Program-made: the position numbers and the translations under genes
Shown here: positions 1 through 10,512 of the stretch, in pieces
Layout: each line of letters begins with the position of its first letter
Position numbering within the stretch: the stretch's first letter is position 1
Source: Pseudarthrobacter sp. Fe7
GTDB taxonomy: Bacteria; Actinomycetota; Actinomycetes; Actinomycetales; Micrococcaceae
DNA length: 64,000 nt
Reading direction: 5' to 3'
Assembly (NCBI GenBank): GCA_024372495.1
Contig: CP099977.1
Location: 1,736,001-1,800,000, forward strand
The notes under the pieces: generated by a model
Seen by the model: only the letters and a program-made list of their open reading frames with translations
Told to the model about the DNA's origin: nothing
Databases searched by the model: none

Positions 1-1
1 C

Positions 2-46
2 GACGCCTTCACCAATGTGTTGGCTGCCAACTCCCTGGACCGGTGA
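2..46 (+). CDS. C-terminal end of an upstream gene (partial)
   Basis: One open frame runs from the window edge to a TGA at 44-46, giving the tail DAFTNVLAANSLDR. It ends 3 nt before the ATG of the glycosyltransferase, the spacing expected of an upstream member of the same operon. Fourteen codons are too few to assign a family. The frame is chosen only because it is open and its stop abuts the next start. Confidence 0.4.
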   Translation, partial: DAFTNVLAANSLDR

Positions 47-49
47 GCG

Positions 50-1390
50 ATGGACATCGCACTCGTGATCTTTTGGCTCTTCGCGGGCGTCAGCATCCTC
101 TACGTAGTGCACTTCGGCCTCTACCTCGCGGGAGCCAACTTCTATGACATCTGGCAGCAGCGGCGGAAAGGACTCAGGGGCGTCAGGCTCCCCGCCGCGT
201 ACCAGCCGGAGTGCGCAGCAACAGCCAACTGGACCCGCCGGGCCCTCCCCGAGGTACCAGGGCTGGTGTCCATTGTCATTGCCGCCCACAACGAGGAAGC
301 AGTGATTGCCCGGACGCTGGATTCGATCCGGCGCAGCACCTACCCCTTCTTCGAAGTCCTCGTGGCGGACGACGCATCCGGAGACCTTACCGGCCGCCTG
401 GTCCGGGACTATCAGCTGCGCCATCCGGGCATGGACCTGCGCCTCGTGCGGATGCACCGGAACGTGGGCAAGGGCGCGGCGCTCAACGCGGTGCTCCGAC
501 GGTTCGCGCATGGCCAGTTCGTCATGACGCTCGACGCCGACTCGGTCATTGAGCCGGACGCCGTCACCAATGCGCTGTCCTACTTCGACGACCCCTATGT
601 GGCCGGTGTGGCCGCGAACGTTCAGATCATGGAGGAGGCCACGGCGCTTGGCATCCTCCAGCGGTTTGAGCACATGATCGGCTACCGCTCCAAGAAGCTT
701 TACTCGCTGCTGAACTGCGAGTTCGTCGTGGGCGGGGTGGCCTCTACCTACCGGATGCGGGTGCTGCGGAAGGTGGACTTCTACGACACGGACACCGTCA
801 CCGAGGATATCGGCCTGAGCGCAAAGATCACCCACCTTGGCAACCGCCGCTTCCGCATGGTCTACGGGACCGATGTGGTGGCGAAGACCGAGGGTGTGCT
901 CACGTTCCGTGCCCTGGCAAAGCAGCGCTACCGCTGGAAATACGGATGCATCCAGAACCTCATCAAGTACCGCAGCATGACGCTGAGCCCGAGCCCCCGG
1001 TACACCCCCACCCTTGCCTACTACCGGATGCCCATGGCCGTGCTGAGCGAGTTCACCCTGCTCGTCTCGCCCCTGGCCTGGACATATGCGGTCTACTGGT
1101 CGCTTGCCACGTACACGCCGGCGCTGATCATTGGGTCGTACTCCACCATCACCGCCTACACGCTGCTGACAGTCCTGATGGATGAGCACCTGTCGCCGGG
1201 CGAACGGACCAAGCTGTGCATGTATGCACCCACCGCGTACTTCCTGTTCTACATCATGGACCTGGTGCAGCTGGCGGCAGCGGTCCGCTGCATCGCCCGC
1301 TCCCGTGGGCTGGTCCGGCGTCCTGTGCTCAATACCTGGACGTCCCCGCAGCGGGCCGGCAGCGGGGCGGTGGTGACCCGTGCAGCCTAG
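50..1390 (+). CDS. Membrane glycosyltransferase family 2 (processive polysaccharide synthase type)
   Basis: The 446-aa protein is probably an inner-membrane enzyme that polymerises a sugar from an NDP-sugar, like hyaluronan, chitin and poly-GlcNAc synthases. It has an N-terminal membrane segment (about residues 4-27). The GT2 signatures follow in order: D107-D108 for nucleotide binding, the D162-A-D164 metal site, T251-E252-D253 for the catalytic base, and QRYRW at 292-296. Two or more C-terminal membrane helices (about 325-420) complete the processive-synthase layout. Its end overlaps the next gene, a NodB-type deacetylase, and two more carbohydrate enzymes follow, which supports a role in making and tailoring an exported polysaccharide. 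The product is not determined by sequence; a GlcNAc polymer is the natural guess because deacetylases follow. Confidence 0.88.
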   Translation: MDIALVIFWLFAGVSILYVVHFGLYLAGANFYDIWQQRRKGLRGVRLPAAYQPECAATANWTRRALPEVPGLVSIVIAAHNEEAVIARTLDSIRRSTYPFFEVLVADDASGDLTGRLVRDYQLRHPGMDLRLVRMHRNVGKGAALNAVLRRFAHGQFVMTLDADSVIEPDAVTNALSYFDDPYVAGVAANVQIMEEATALGILQRFEHMIGYRSKKLYSLLNCEFVVGGVASTYRMRVLRKVDFYDTDTVTEDIGLSAKITHLGNRRFRMVYGTDVVAKTEGVLTFRALAKQRYRWKYGCIQNLIKYRSMTLSPSPRYTPTLAYYRMPMAVLSEFTLLVSPLAWTYAVYWSLATYTPALIIGSYSTITAYTLLTVLMDEHLSPGERTKLCMYAPTAYFLFYIMDLVQLAAAVRCIARSRGLVRRPVLNTWTSPQRAGSGAVVTRAA

Positions 1391-3190
1391 GCGCGGGAGG
1401 GTTCGCCGGGTGCTGCTGAATCCGCTGGTGGTCATCTCGGTCCTGGTCCTCCTGATCACCGCGGGGTGGTTCATGTACACGGGCAGGATCGGGAGCTTCG
1501 CCCAGGCCAGGCCCGGGGCCAACCTGCTTCCGGCGCTCTTCCCCGCCGTTGCCGGACCTGCGGCCACACCCGGCCCGTCGCCGTCGGCGGGTTCCTGGCC
1601 CCGGCCGGCGGCTGGACCGCCGGCCACAGCGGTGACGCCAAGACTTCCCTCGAACTGGTGCCCGGCCAGATGGGTGCCCAGGCATTGAAGCTCGACTTCA
1701 CCCAGTACGCCTCTGGGGATGTCACCCTCACCAGTCCGCGGGTGGACGTGGTTCCCGGCAAGACCTACTTCTTCAAGGTGTTTGCCACCACGGATGTGGC
1801 CTTCAGGCTGCTGGCGCGGAAGCACCTCACGGATGGCAGCACCAGGCTGGAGCAGCTGCGGAACCCGCTGGAACGGCCCGATACGTCCGCGTTCACGGTG
1901 AGCGATGCGTTCAACAGCGGCGACACCGTCACAGCGGTTGAGTACGTCTTCCGCTTCGCGTCCGCCGGCACCGCCCGGGTGGAAGGCGCCTACCTCGAGG
2001 CAGCGGATGATGTCCAGCTTCCGCCGCCCGGGCCTACCGGCCCCAACGTGATCCCCAACCCGGGGTTCGCCGGTACGCAGCCCAACCAACCCGCCTTCTG
2101 GTCCCCCTATTCGTCCGGGACGTCAACGGTGGAGTCCGGGCGCGGGGAGGACGGCCGCGGAAGCTTCCTCTGGACCCGGATCGGAAACTACCAGAGCGGC
2201 GAAGCGAAATGGCAGTACCAGCCCATCCCGGTGACCCCGGACCGCTACTTCAGGTTCGGCGCGGCCTACAAGTCGGACCGCCAGGTGGATGTGGTGGCCG
2301 AGTTTGAGCTCGCGGGTGGAGGGCGTACGTTCCGGAACCTGGAGACCGTGCCGCCGGCGGGGGAGTGGACCACCATCAGCGAGGCCTTCCAGATTCCCGA
2401 CGGAGCAGCCAATGCCATGGTCACGCTGGTGGCGCACGGGAACGGGACCACCGCCGTCCGCGACTATTCCCTCACGGACATCACCAAACCCGGACCGCTG
2501 CGGTGGAACCAGCCGATGGTCTCGATCACGTTCGACGACGGGTGGCAGTCGGTATTCGACCGCGCACTGCCCCTGCTGGACAAGCACGGCTTCCGGTCCA
2601 CGCAGTACGTCAACGCCAGTTCCATCGAGACTCCGAACTTCATCACGGGTGCGGAGGTCCAGCAGATGCACCAGGCGGGACATGAGATCGCCGCCCACGC
2701 CTACCAGCACGTCGACCTGACGTCCGTGGGCGCCGACCGGCTGGACGAAGAGTTGCGCAAGAGCGAGGATGCACTGGCCGCAGCCGGCCTCCCCACCGAT
2801 GACCTGGCACCGCCGTACGGCCGCTCCGACCCCCAGGTGGACTGGTACGCGGGCAAGTACTTCAAGATCATGCGGGGGACGGACGATGGCATCAACACCA
2901 GGCAAAACATCAACCCGCATGACCTGAAAGTCCTGTATGTGACCGACGCGACCCCGCCGGACACCCTGAAGGAAGCGCTCGCCCAGACCTCCCGGTCCAA
3001 CGGCTGGCTCATCCTGGTCTACCACCAGATCGCTGCCCCCGATTCGTCGGGGACCCAGAAGAACACCATTGCGGCGGACAGGAGCACAATCACCAGCGAT
3101 GTCCTCGCAACCCAGCTGCAGCTCATCGACGACAGCGGCATTCAAGTGAAACCGGTCGCCCAGGCGTTCGAGCAGTTGCAGGGCCCGTGA
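1380..3190 (+). CDS. Membrane-anchored polysaccharide deacetylase (NodB domain), one apparent frameshift
   Basis: The likely GTG start at 1380 overlaps the last codons of the glycosyltransferase, suggesting translational coupling. An N-terminal membrane segment (LLNPLVVISVLVLLITAGWF) would hold it outside the cell. Two jelly-roll-like carbohydrate-binding regions appear to fill the middle, with Asn-Pro-x-Phe openings such as VIPNPGF. The C-terminal NodB domain begins at VSITFDDGWQSV, with the metal-binding DD and the HAYQHVD histidines. The frame breaks near 1603: restoring one C to the CCCC run gives SWPPAGGWTAGHSG and a 603-aa product. I regard this as a sequencing error. The likely activity is removal of acetyl groups from the polymer made by the neighbouring synthase. 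Confidence 0.85.
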
Positions 3191-3245
3191 CCACCACCCG
3201 GCGGTGAAACGCGGTGCCTTCGCCACCCGAAAGAAGGAGAAAGTC

Positions 3246-5029
3246 ATGATCAAGTCCAGATCCAGCCTGGCGCGAAGCCGCGCCAGGCTCCTGACCATCG
3301 GGGTAGCCGTGTGGGCAATAGCCGCCGCGCTGCTGTCCCCTGCGGCCGCGAACGCCGCCGTGGACAACCCCGCCCCCACTCCGCTGGTGTCCTTCACCTT
3401 CGATGACGGCATGCAGAGTGCCTTGACGCAGGCCGCGCCAACCCTTAAAAGTACGGGCTCACCGGCACCAGCTACGTCATCACCAACTGCGTGGGCATGA
3501 CCGCTGCGCCAAATAACTGCCGGGCCAATACTGATGTCCCGTACATGACGTGGGACCAGATCTCCCAGCTGCAGAACACCTACGGCTGGGAGATCGGCTC
3601 GCATACCGTTGACCACCAGTGCCTTGTGAGCGTGGGCAACGACTGCCAGGCCACCAAGCTGACGGCCTCCCAGGTGGATGCCGAGCTGTCCAACAGCAAA
3701 GCCGCGCTGGCGGCGCACGGGTTCAACGCCACCGCGCTGGCCACGCCGTACGGCGACTATGACATGTCGGTACTCGCCCAGATCGCCAAGTACTACAGCT
3801 CGATGCGTGGCTTCGCCGACGTCGGCAACAACATCTGGCCGCTTGGCGACCTGCTGCTCCACAACACGCCTGCACAGGAAGTGACCACCCCGGTGGCCAC
3901 CCTGAAGGCAAAGGTGGACGAGGCGATCGCGAACAAGACGTGGGCTATATTCACGTTCCACGACATCAGGCCTTCGCCGAGCCAGACCCCGGACGACTAC
4001 CAGTACGGCACGGCGGAACTGGACCAATTGGCCGCCTACGTGCAGACCAAGGTGGCGGCGGGCCAGATCAGGAACGTCAACGTCACCAAGGGCCTGGTCA
4101 ACGGCAGCCCCAACCTCCTGGCGAATCCCACGTTCAATAACGGCATCGCCGATGGTTGGCGCACCGACACCCCGGCGTCGATCACCGCGGATGCCGGGAA
4201 CAACGGGAGCTACCCGGACCCTGCCAAGTCGGTGAAGCTGGTATCAGGTTCGGCTGCCGGCCACCTGTTCTCGCCAAAGGTTCCGGTGACCGCATCAACG
4301 AACTACCTGTTCAAGGCCTTCCTTAACGTGGCATCGATTACGTCCGGGGAAGTGGGCTTCTACGTTGACGAGTACAACGCGGCCGGGCAATGGATCTCCG
4401 GGCAGTTCCGCAAGCGGGAGAACACCCGCTGGGTGGAGTCGATGAACTTCACCTACACCCCGAGCTCCACCAGCGTGGCGTCGGCCAGCCTCCAGGTCTA
4501 CGTGACCGGCACCGGCATCACGGCCTACGTGGACAACATGCAGATGATGGCCCTCGGGGCCGGATCCACCACGCCGTCCCCCAACCTCGTGGCAAACGGC
4601 ACCTTTGATGCCGGCATCGGTTCCGGCTGGCGGACCGACTCCGCGTCAACCATCCTGGCTGACGCAGCGAACCACGGGAGCCCGGCCAACCCGGTGAATT
4701 CGGTCAAGATGACGGCCACCACGGCCAACAAACACCTGTTCTCCCCGCAGGTGGCGGTGTCGGCCGGCAGCTACAAGATCGCCAGCTACCTCAACATCAC
4801 GGCGCGGACCAGCGGCGAGATGGGCTTCTACATTGACGAATACAACTCCGCCGGGCAGTGGATCTCCGGGCAGTACAAGCTCGGGGTAACGGCCGCGGGC
4901 GTGACCAACGTTGACCTGACATATTCGCCGAGCACCACTGCGGTGGCCACGGCAAGCCTGCAGGTCATTGTGGTAGGCAACTCGGGACTGCAGGCGTACT
5001 TCGACGACGTCCGCTGGACCAAGTCGTAG
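3246..5029 (+). CDS. Secreted polysaccharide deacetylase with two C-terminal binding modules, one apparent frameshift
   Basis: The ATG at 3246 follows a good ribosome site (AAGGAGAAA). A signal peptide ends near NAAVDNP. The NodB domain comes next: LVSFTFDDGMQSA carries the metal Asp pair and GSHTVDH the metal histidines. Two homologous modules of about 145 residues follow. Each begins with an N-L-(L/V)-A-N-(P/G)-TF motif and contains GFY(V/I)DEYN(A/S)AGQWISGQ, so they arose by duplication and probably bind polysaccharide. The frame breaks near 3452, where AAAA should be AAAAA; this restores TLKKYGLTG and a 594-aa protein. It lies 55 nt after the previous deacetylase in the same operon. Confidence 0.87.
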
Positions 5030-5050
5030 CAGCGGGGGAGAGGACCAGGG

Positions 5051-6733
5051 ATGGGCGGGCGCCCGCACACACTGACAGTGGTGCTGGTGTCCGCCCTCCT
5101 TGTTGTAATGGCTTCCTGCTCGCCGCCCAAGCCCGACGTGACCCTGGACCTGCTGACCGGTGACTGGCAGGAAGTTCCGGGTGTCCGTGCCGGGAACGGT
5201 GCCCTGCAGGTGACACCCACTGCCAGGCGCATCGTGGAGCAAAGCGGGGCCGGCGGCCAGCCGAATCCGCCGCTCAACCTGGCCGGCACGCATCTGGTGG
5301 TCGGCGGGGACTTTTCGCTCAGCGCAACGTTCGCGAATGTCACTGCGGATGCCTCCTGGGCCCTGTACGACCGGCCTCCGGTCATCGCTGACGAGTTCCG
5401 CGTCGAGCCGGCCGGCCTGCGGCTTACGCTCCGGGGCAGCGACCTGGGGATCGCTGTCTTCGACGGGTCGCAGAAGAAGGACGTGACCCAGCCGGTGCCC
5501 GTGCATGAGGAGCACGTCACGGTGAATGACCCGGGGGCTGCCGTCACCGTGCGCCGCTCCGGCGATACGCTGGCTGTCACCAGCGGCAACGACACACTTT
5601 CCTCACTTCCCCTGGGCAAGGTGTTCTCCTCAGGGGAACTGTGGCTGGGATTCTCCAGCGAGTCCGGAAACTTCGAAATCACCTCGCTCAAGGCGGTTGC
5701 GCCCGGGAGCGCCGGGCTGCGTACCTCAGGGGCTGCGGCGGCGGACGCCCAGCCGGCAAAAGACGGACTGCAGGCGCTCGCCGCCAAGACGCGCCCGGAC
5801 TTCCTGGTAGGCGCAGCCGTGGCGCTGGGTCCACTGACCGGGGACGGAGACTACGCGCGGGAATTCGTGGGAAACTTCGGCGCCCTCACCCCGGAAAACG
5901 CCATGAAGCCGCAGTTCCTCTCCCCGCAGCAGGGTGTCTACACCTTCGAGGAGGCTGACGCGATCCTGGCGATTGCCCAGAGCAAAGGCATGGCGGTGCA
6001 CGGCCACACCATCGCCTTCACCGAGGCCATGCCCCACTGGATGCAGGACCTCCATACCGGCTCCGACACGGAGCGGCGGGCCAGCGCCGCAGCACTTCTG
6101 GACTACATCACCGCCGTGGTATCCCACTTCAAAGGGCGGCTGGCCTCCCTGGATGTGGTCAACGAACCGTTCGACGTCAACCAGGGAACCAGCATGCAGC
6201 AGAACATCTGGTACCGCGTCTTCGGGGCCGGCTACCCGGCCGTGGTCTCCAAGGCTGTCTACGCTGCCGATCCGGAGGTCATGCAGTACATCAACGAGAA
6301 CGGGGCAGATGTGCCCGGGGCGCGCCAGGACGCCCTGCTCAAGCTGGTCCTCGACGCCAACACCCAGGGTGGCCACATCTACGGCGCAGGCCTCCAGGCC
6401 CATGTCTACGACCTTAAGACCGATGCGATCTCCGCGGACGACCTCACCCGTACGCTCAAACGCTTCGGGGACGCCGGGCTGCACGTCCGCATCTCGGAGA
6501 ATGACGTCACTGACGGCCAGGGGACGGACGCCCAGGCGAAGCAGTACGCCACGGTGCTGGCCGCCTGCCTCCGCTCGCGCACCTGCGTCTCCTACACCAC
6601 CTGGGGCGTGGATGACCGCTACGACTGGTGGATCGACGACGGCGGAAGCCTGCGGCAGGGCCACGACCACCTGTTCAACAACGGCAAGCCTGCACCCGCA
6701 TACGACGCCGTGAAGCGCGCCCTGGGCGGTTGA
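5051..6733 (+). CDS. Lipoprotein glycoside hydrolase, GH10 (endo-xylanase-like)
   Basis: The 560-aa product has a lipoprotein signal (VVMASC, Cys23), so it is probably tethered outside the membrane. Residues 30-215 resemble a beta-sandwich binding domain. A GH10 barrel follows, with acid/base Glu372 in VVNEPFD and nucleophile Glu483 in RISENDV. The strand-3 motif, normally GHTLVWHSQ, is GHTIAFTEA here, so the usual Trp and second His are missing. The nucleophile context SEND also differs from the common TELD. The substrate may therefore not be xylan. It sits 21 nt after the second deacetylase, so trimming or releasing the polysaccharide of this locus is a reasonable inference. Confidence 0.82.
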   Translation: MGGRPHTLTVVLVSALLVVMASCSPPKPDVTLDLLTGDWQEVPGVRAGNGALQVTPTARRIVEQSGAGGQPNPPLNLAGTHLVVGGDFSLSATFANVTADASWALYDRPPVIADEFRVEPAGLRLTLRGSDLGIAVFDGSQKKDVTQPVPVHEEHVTVNDPGAAVTVRRSGDTLAVTSGNDTLSSLPLGKVFSSGELWLGFSSESGNFEITSLKAVAPGSAGLRTSGAAAADAQPAKDGLQALAAKTRPDFLVGAAVALGPLTGDGDYAREFVGNFGALTPENAMKPQFLSPQQGVYTFEEADAILAIAQSKGMAVHGHTIAFTEAMPHWMQDLHTGSDTERRASAAALLDYITAVVSHFKGRLASLDVVNEPFDVNQGTSMQQNIWYRVFGAGYPAVVSKAVYAADPEVMQYINENGADVPGARQDALLKLVLDANTQGGHIYGAGLQAHVYDLKTDAISADDLTRTLKRFGDAGLHVRISENDVTDGQGTDAQAKQYATVLAACLRSRTCVSYTTWGVDDRYDWWIDDGGSLRQGHDHLFNNGKPAPAYDAVKRALGG

Positions 6734-7777
6734 TCAGGCGCCCTGGCGGGCGGCCGCCCTGCGCGCCACCGAGTTTCGCCGCGCCGACCGCAGCATGTCC
6801 AGGGTCAGCAGCAACAGGGCCAGCCACACCACCCCGAAACCGATCCAGCGCTCTACCGTCATGGCTTCCCGGAACACGAACAGCGCCACCATGAACTGAA
6901 GGACGGGAGCGAAGTACTGGAGCAGCCCGATGGTGGTCATCGGCAGCCGGCGTGCGGACGCACCGAAGAAGAGCAGCGGGACAGCGGTGATCACGCCCGA
7001 TGCCAGCAGCAGCCAGAAATGTCCAGCACCCTGGGACGCCAGCGTGGCGGTGCCGCCCGCGGCCAGGACCACCATTGCCACGGCGGCCAGCGGGGCCAGC
7101 ACCATGGTTTCCACGCTGAGGCTGGTGATGGCGTCCACCTTCGCACCCACCCGGTTCTTCACAAAGCCGTACAGGCCAAAACTGAAGGCCAGCGTCAGGG
7201 CGATCCACGGCAGCTTCCCGTAGGAATAGGTGAGGACGCCCACCGCCGCGAAACCGACCCCGACGGCGGCCCACTGCAGCGGACGCAGCCTTTCCTTCAG
7301 GACCAGCACCCCCAGCAGCACCGAGACGAGCGGGTTGATGAAATAGCCCAGCGACGTTTCCACGGCCTGCCCGGTGGTCACGCCATAGGTGTAGGTCAGC
7401 CAGTTGATGGCGATCAGGAAGGCCGCCAGCGCCAGGGAGCCAAAGACTCGGCGGTCCTTCAGCGCCACCGCCAGGGCGCCCCACGCCCTGGTCACTGTGA
7501 TCAGGAGTGCGCAGAACAGCAGCGACCACACCACGCGGTTGGCGACGATTTCGACGGCGCCGGCGGGCATCAGGATAAAGAAGTACAGCGGGAGTAGCCC
7601 CCACAAAACGTACGCACCGATGCCGAACAGCATTCCCGCCGTCGTGTCCTTGGCTGCCGGTCCGGGACCGGACGGTACGGCGCCGGCCGGAGGCCTTGGC
7701 CCAGGGGACGCAGCTAGTGCGGAGGTGGCAACTGGGGTGGCGGGGGAGGATCCTTCTGGCATGGGCACGAAGTCCAT
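6734..7777 (-). CDS. rarD: RarD-type EamA family transporter
   Basis: A 347-aa membrane protein with ten predicted hydrophobic segments starting at about residue 48 (GMLFGIGAYVLWGLLPLYFF). It has the two-EamA-domain layout of RarD and the diagnostic NRVVWSLLF and YFINPLVSVLLG motifs. The N-terminal 45 residues are Pro/Ala-rich and unusual for RarD, so a later start is possible. It converges on the GH10 gene; the two stops lie directly next to each other at 6733/6734. RarD proteins are drug/metabolite transporters of unproven substrate. Confidence 0.88.
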   Translation of the reverse strand: MDFVPMPEGSSPATPVATSALAASPGPRPPAGAVPSGPGPAAKDTTAGMLFGIGAYVLWGLLPLYFFILMPAGAVEIVANRVVWSLLFCALLITVTRAWGALAVALKDRRVFGSLALAAFLIAINWLTYTYGVTTGQAVETSLGYFINPLVSVLLGVLVLKERLRPLQWAAVGVGFAAVGVLTYSYGKLPWIALTLAFSFGLYGFVKNRVGAKVDAITSLSVETMVLAPLAAVAMVVLAAGGTATLASQGAGHFWLLLASGVITAVPLLFFGASARRLPMTTIGLLQYFAPVLQFMVALFVFREAMTVERWIGFGVVWLALLLLTLDMLRSARRNSVARRAAARQGA

Positions 7778-7880
7778 AACAGCAGGCTCCGGGCAGGTAT
7801 TCCAGCCGGCGGGCGGTAAACCGGAAAATAATCAGTAGGCTTGCTTTCATGACACGTGTCCGTTTTCCGGAGCCCACCCG

Positions 7881-8875
7881 ATGAGGCTCCGGCGCAGCAA
7901 CGCTTCAGGCCGAGGCTACCGCAGGGTGGCCGCCGGCAAGGGCTTCAGTTACCGGGACCTGGACGGCTCCACCCTGCCGGACGGTCCCCTCCGGGACCGG
8001 CTGGAAAGCATCGGCATCCCCCGGCATGGACGGACGTGTGGATCGCCCCGTTTGAGAACGGCCACATCCAGGCAACCGGCGTGGACGCCGTGGGCCGCCG
8101 CCAGTACATCTACCACCCGGAGTGGCGCGAGCGGAAGGACCGCGTGAAGTTTGACCGGTCCCTCCAGCTGGCCGAATCGCTGCCCGCAGCGCGCCGGCTG
8201 GTCACTATGGACCTGCGCAGCGAGGGCTTCACCCGCGAACGCGTCCTGGCAGCTGCATTCCGGATGCTGGACAGCGGATCCCTGCGGGTGGGCTCGGAAC
8301 GGTACACCAACGAGAACGGCAGCCGGGGCCTTGCCACCCTGCTGTGCGCCCACGTCCAAGTGCGCCAGGACCGGATCCTGCTGCGCTTCCCGGCCAAGAG
8401 CGGCAAGGACTGGGAATCCGAAATCCGCGACGCCGACCTCGCCGCCCTCCTGCGCCTGCTCAAGCGCCGGGGAACCAACGCCCGGCTGCTGGCATACAAG
8501 GAGGGCAGGACCTGGCGTCCGGTCAGCAGCGCGGACATCAACGCCTACGTAAAGGAACGGACCGGCTCCGACTTCACCGCCAAGGACTTCCGGACCCTGC
8601 GCGGGACCGTGGCGGCCGCGGAAAGCCTGGCGCGGACCGGTGTCCAGCGGACGGCAGCCAAACGGAAACGGGCCATCAGCCGCGCCATGTACGACGCCGC
8701 GCAGACGCTGGGAAACACGCCCTCCATTGCACGCAAAAGCTACGTGGATCCGCGGGTGGTGGACCATTACCACGACGGCGAAACCATCGATCCGAAACGG
8801 CCGGACTCGGCGGAGGCCGGGCTCCGGGCCCTCCTGTACCGCGAAGGCAAGGTAGTGGCCATGGCTGCCAACTAG
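7881..8875 (+). CDS. DNA topoisomerase IB, one apparent frameshift
   Basis: Type IB topoisomerases relax supercoils through a 3'-phosphotyrosine intermediate. The short bacterial form of about 330 aa is seen here. The N-terminal part (SYRDLDGS, WTDVWIAP, ATGVDAVGRRQYIYHP) and the catalytic part are typical, with KDFRTLRGT and the Tyr in SIARKSYVDPRV. The frame breaks near 8025 inside ATCCCCCGG; adding one C restores IGIPPAWTDVWIA and a 331-aa enzyme. The catalytic region resembles tyrosine recombinases, but the N-terminal domain rules out an integrase. Confidence 0.9.
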
Positions 8876-8950
8876 AATGGGGGACTGTGCGCTGCACCAT
8901 GCTGCGCGCCCTCATGAAACATGAGCAGGACCAGTCCAGAAGGGTTCCCG

Positions 8951-10382
8951 GTGTCCAATCACAGCGAAACCACCGCCAACCGTCCCCTCCGCGTCGCCAT
9001 CGTCGGCGCGGGACCGGCAGGAGTCTATGCTGCGGACATCCTCACCAAGTCCAGCGGGGTGAAGGACGGCGACTTCCAGGTCAGCATCGACCTCTTCGAG
9101 GCCTACCCGGCGCCCTATGGACTGATCAGGTACGGCGTTGCCCCGGACCATCCCCGGATCAAGGGCATCGTCAACGCCCTGCACAAGGTCCTGGACCGCG
9201 GTGACATCCGGTTCCTGGGCAACGTGACCTACGGCCGGGACCTGACGCTGCACGATTTCCGGGCGTTTTACGACGCCGTGATCTTCTCCACGGGCGCCAT
9301 CAAGGACGCGGACCTGGACATTCCGGGCATCGGCCTGCAGGGGTCCTTCGGGGGCGCCGACTTTGTGTCCTGGTACGACGGCCACCCGGACGTACCGCGG
9401 GAGTGGCCGCTGGAGGCGAAGGAAATCGCGGTGATCGGCAACGGCAATGTGGCCCTGGACGTGGCCCGTATGCTGGTCAAGCACCCCGAGGAGCCTGCTC
9501 ACCACGGAAATCCCGGACAACGTCTATCAGGGCCTTAAGGCATCCCCCGTCACGGACGTGCACGTCTTCGGCCGCCGCGGGCCCGCCCAGGTCAAGTTCA
9601 CCCCGCTGGAGCCTGCGGGAACTGAGCCACATGGACGACGTGGACATCGTCCTCTACCCCGAGGATTTTGAGTTCGACGACGCCTCGGATGAGGCCATCC
9701 GCACCAACAACCAGATCAAGACCATGGTGAACACCCTCACCAACTGGCTGGTGGAGGAGCATGCGGAGTCGGACAACCCCTCCTCGCGCAGGCTGCACCT
9801 GCACTTCCTGCACAGCCCTGTTGAAGTGCTCGACGACGGCACGGGCAAGGTGGGTGGCATCAAGTTCGAGCGCATGCAGCTGGACGGGACCGGCAACGCC
9901 AAGGGTACGGGGAGTACATCGAATACCCCGTCCAGGCTGTCTACCGGGCCATCGGCTACCACGGCTCCGCGCTGGACGAACTGGAGTACGACGCCAAACG
10001 CGGCGTCATCCCCAATGAGGGCGGCCGTGTCATGGACGCCGGGGGCAACCCCGTTCCGGGCATCTACGCCACGGGCTGGATCAAGCGCGGCCCGGTGGGG
10101 CTGATCGGCCACACCAAGGGCGATGCGCTGGAGACCATCGGTTTCCTGCTGGAGGACCGGCTGAACCTGCCGGCGGCGCAAAACCCTGATCCGCAGGCCA
10201 TCATCGACCTGCTCGAAGAACGCGGCATCGAATACACCACCTGGGAAGGGTGGAACAAGCTCGACGCCCATGAGGCCGGCCTGGGCGCTGCCTGGGCTGG
10301 ACCCGCGGGGCTGGACCAGGTGGTCCGCGAACGGATCAAGGTGGTGCCGCGCGAGGAGATGATCCGCATCTCCCGCGGCTGA
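8951..10382 (+). CDS. fprA: Ferredoxin--NADP(+) reductase (FprA type), three apparent frameshifts
   Basis: A flavoenzyme that moves electrons between NADPH and ferredoxin. The FAD motif VAIVGAGPAGVYAAD is near the N-terminus, the second nucleotide motif is VIGNGNVALDVARM, and RRGPAQVKFTPLELREL matches actinobacterial FprA. I prefer the GTG at 8951 because AGAAGGG lies just upstream; ATG 8921 is in frame. Three breaks occur. At about 9493 and 9606 GAGCCTG should be GAGCTG, and at about 9917 GGGG should be GGGGG. Repair gives 476 aa, the normal size for the family. No obvious partner ferredoxin gene is adjacent. Confidence 0.9.
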
Positions 10383-10512
10383 CACGCACGAGGCGGCAGC
10401 AGGGCTGGGGGAACTGATCCACGTGCCCGATGACACGGGGGTGTTGTCCGGCTATGCTGGCTGGGCCACACTCCAGCCCTGCCGCTGGACAATACTCCGG
10501 AACGGGAGTTCG

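Noticed and set aside
2123..4027. A 634-codon open frame on the minus strand
   Set aside because: It lies opposite two deacetylase genes with clear motifs. Long antisense frames are expected in high-GC DNA, and its product has no recognisable domain.
7881..8875. Tyrosine recombinase/integrase near a mobile element
   Set aside because: The C-terminal catalytic part is similar, but the N-terminal domain and full pattern are those of topoisomerase IB; no attachment site or phage genes are nearby.
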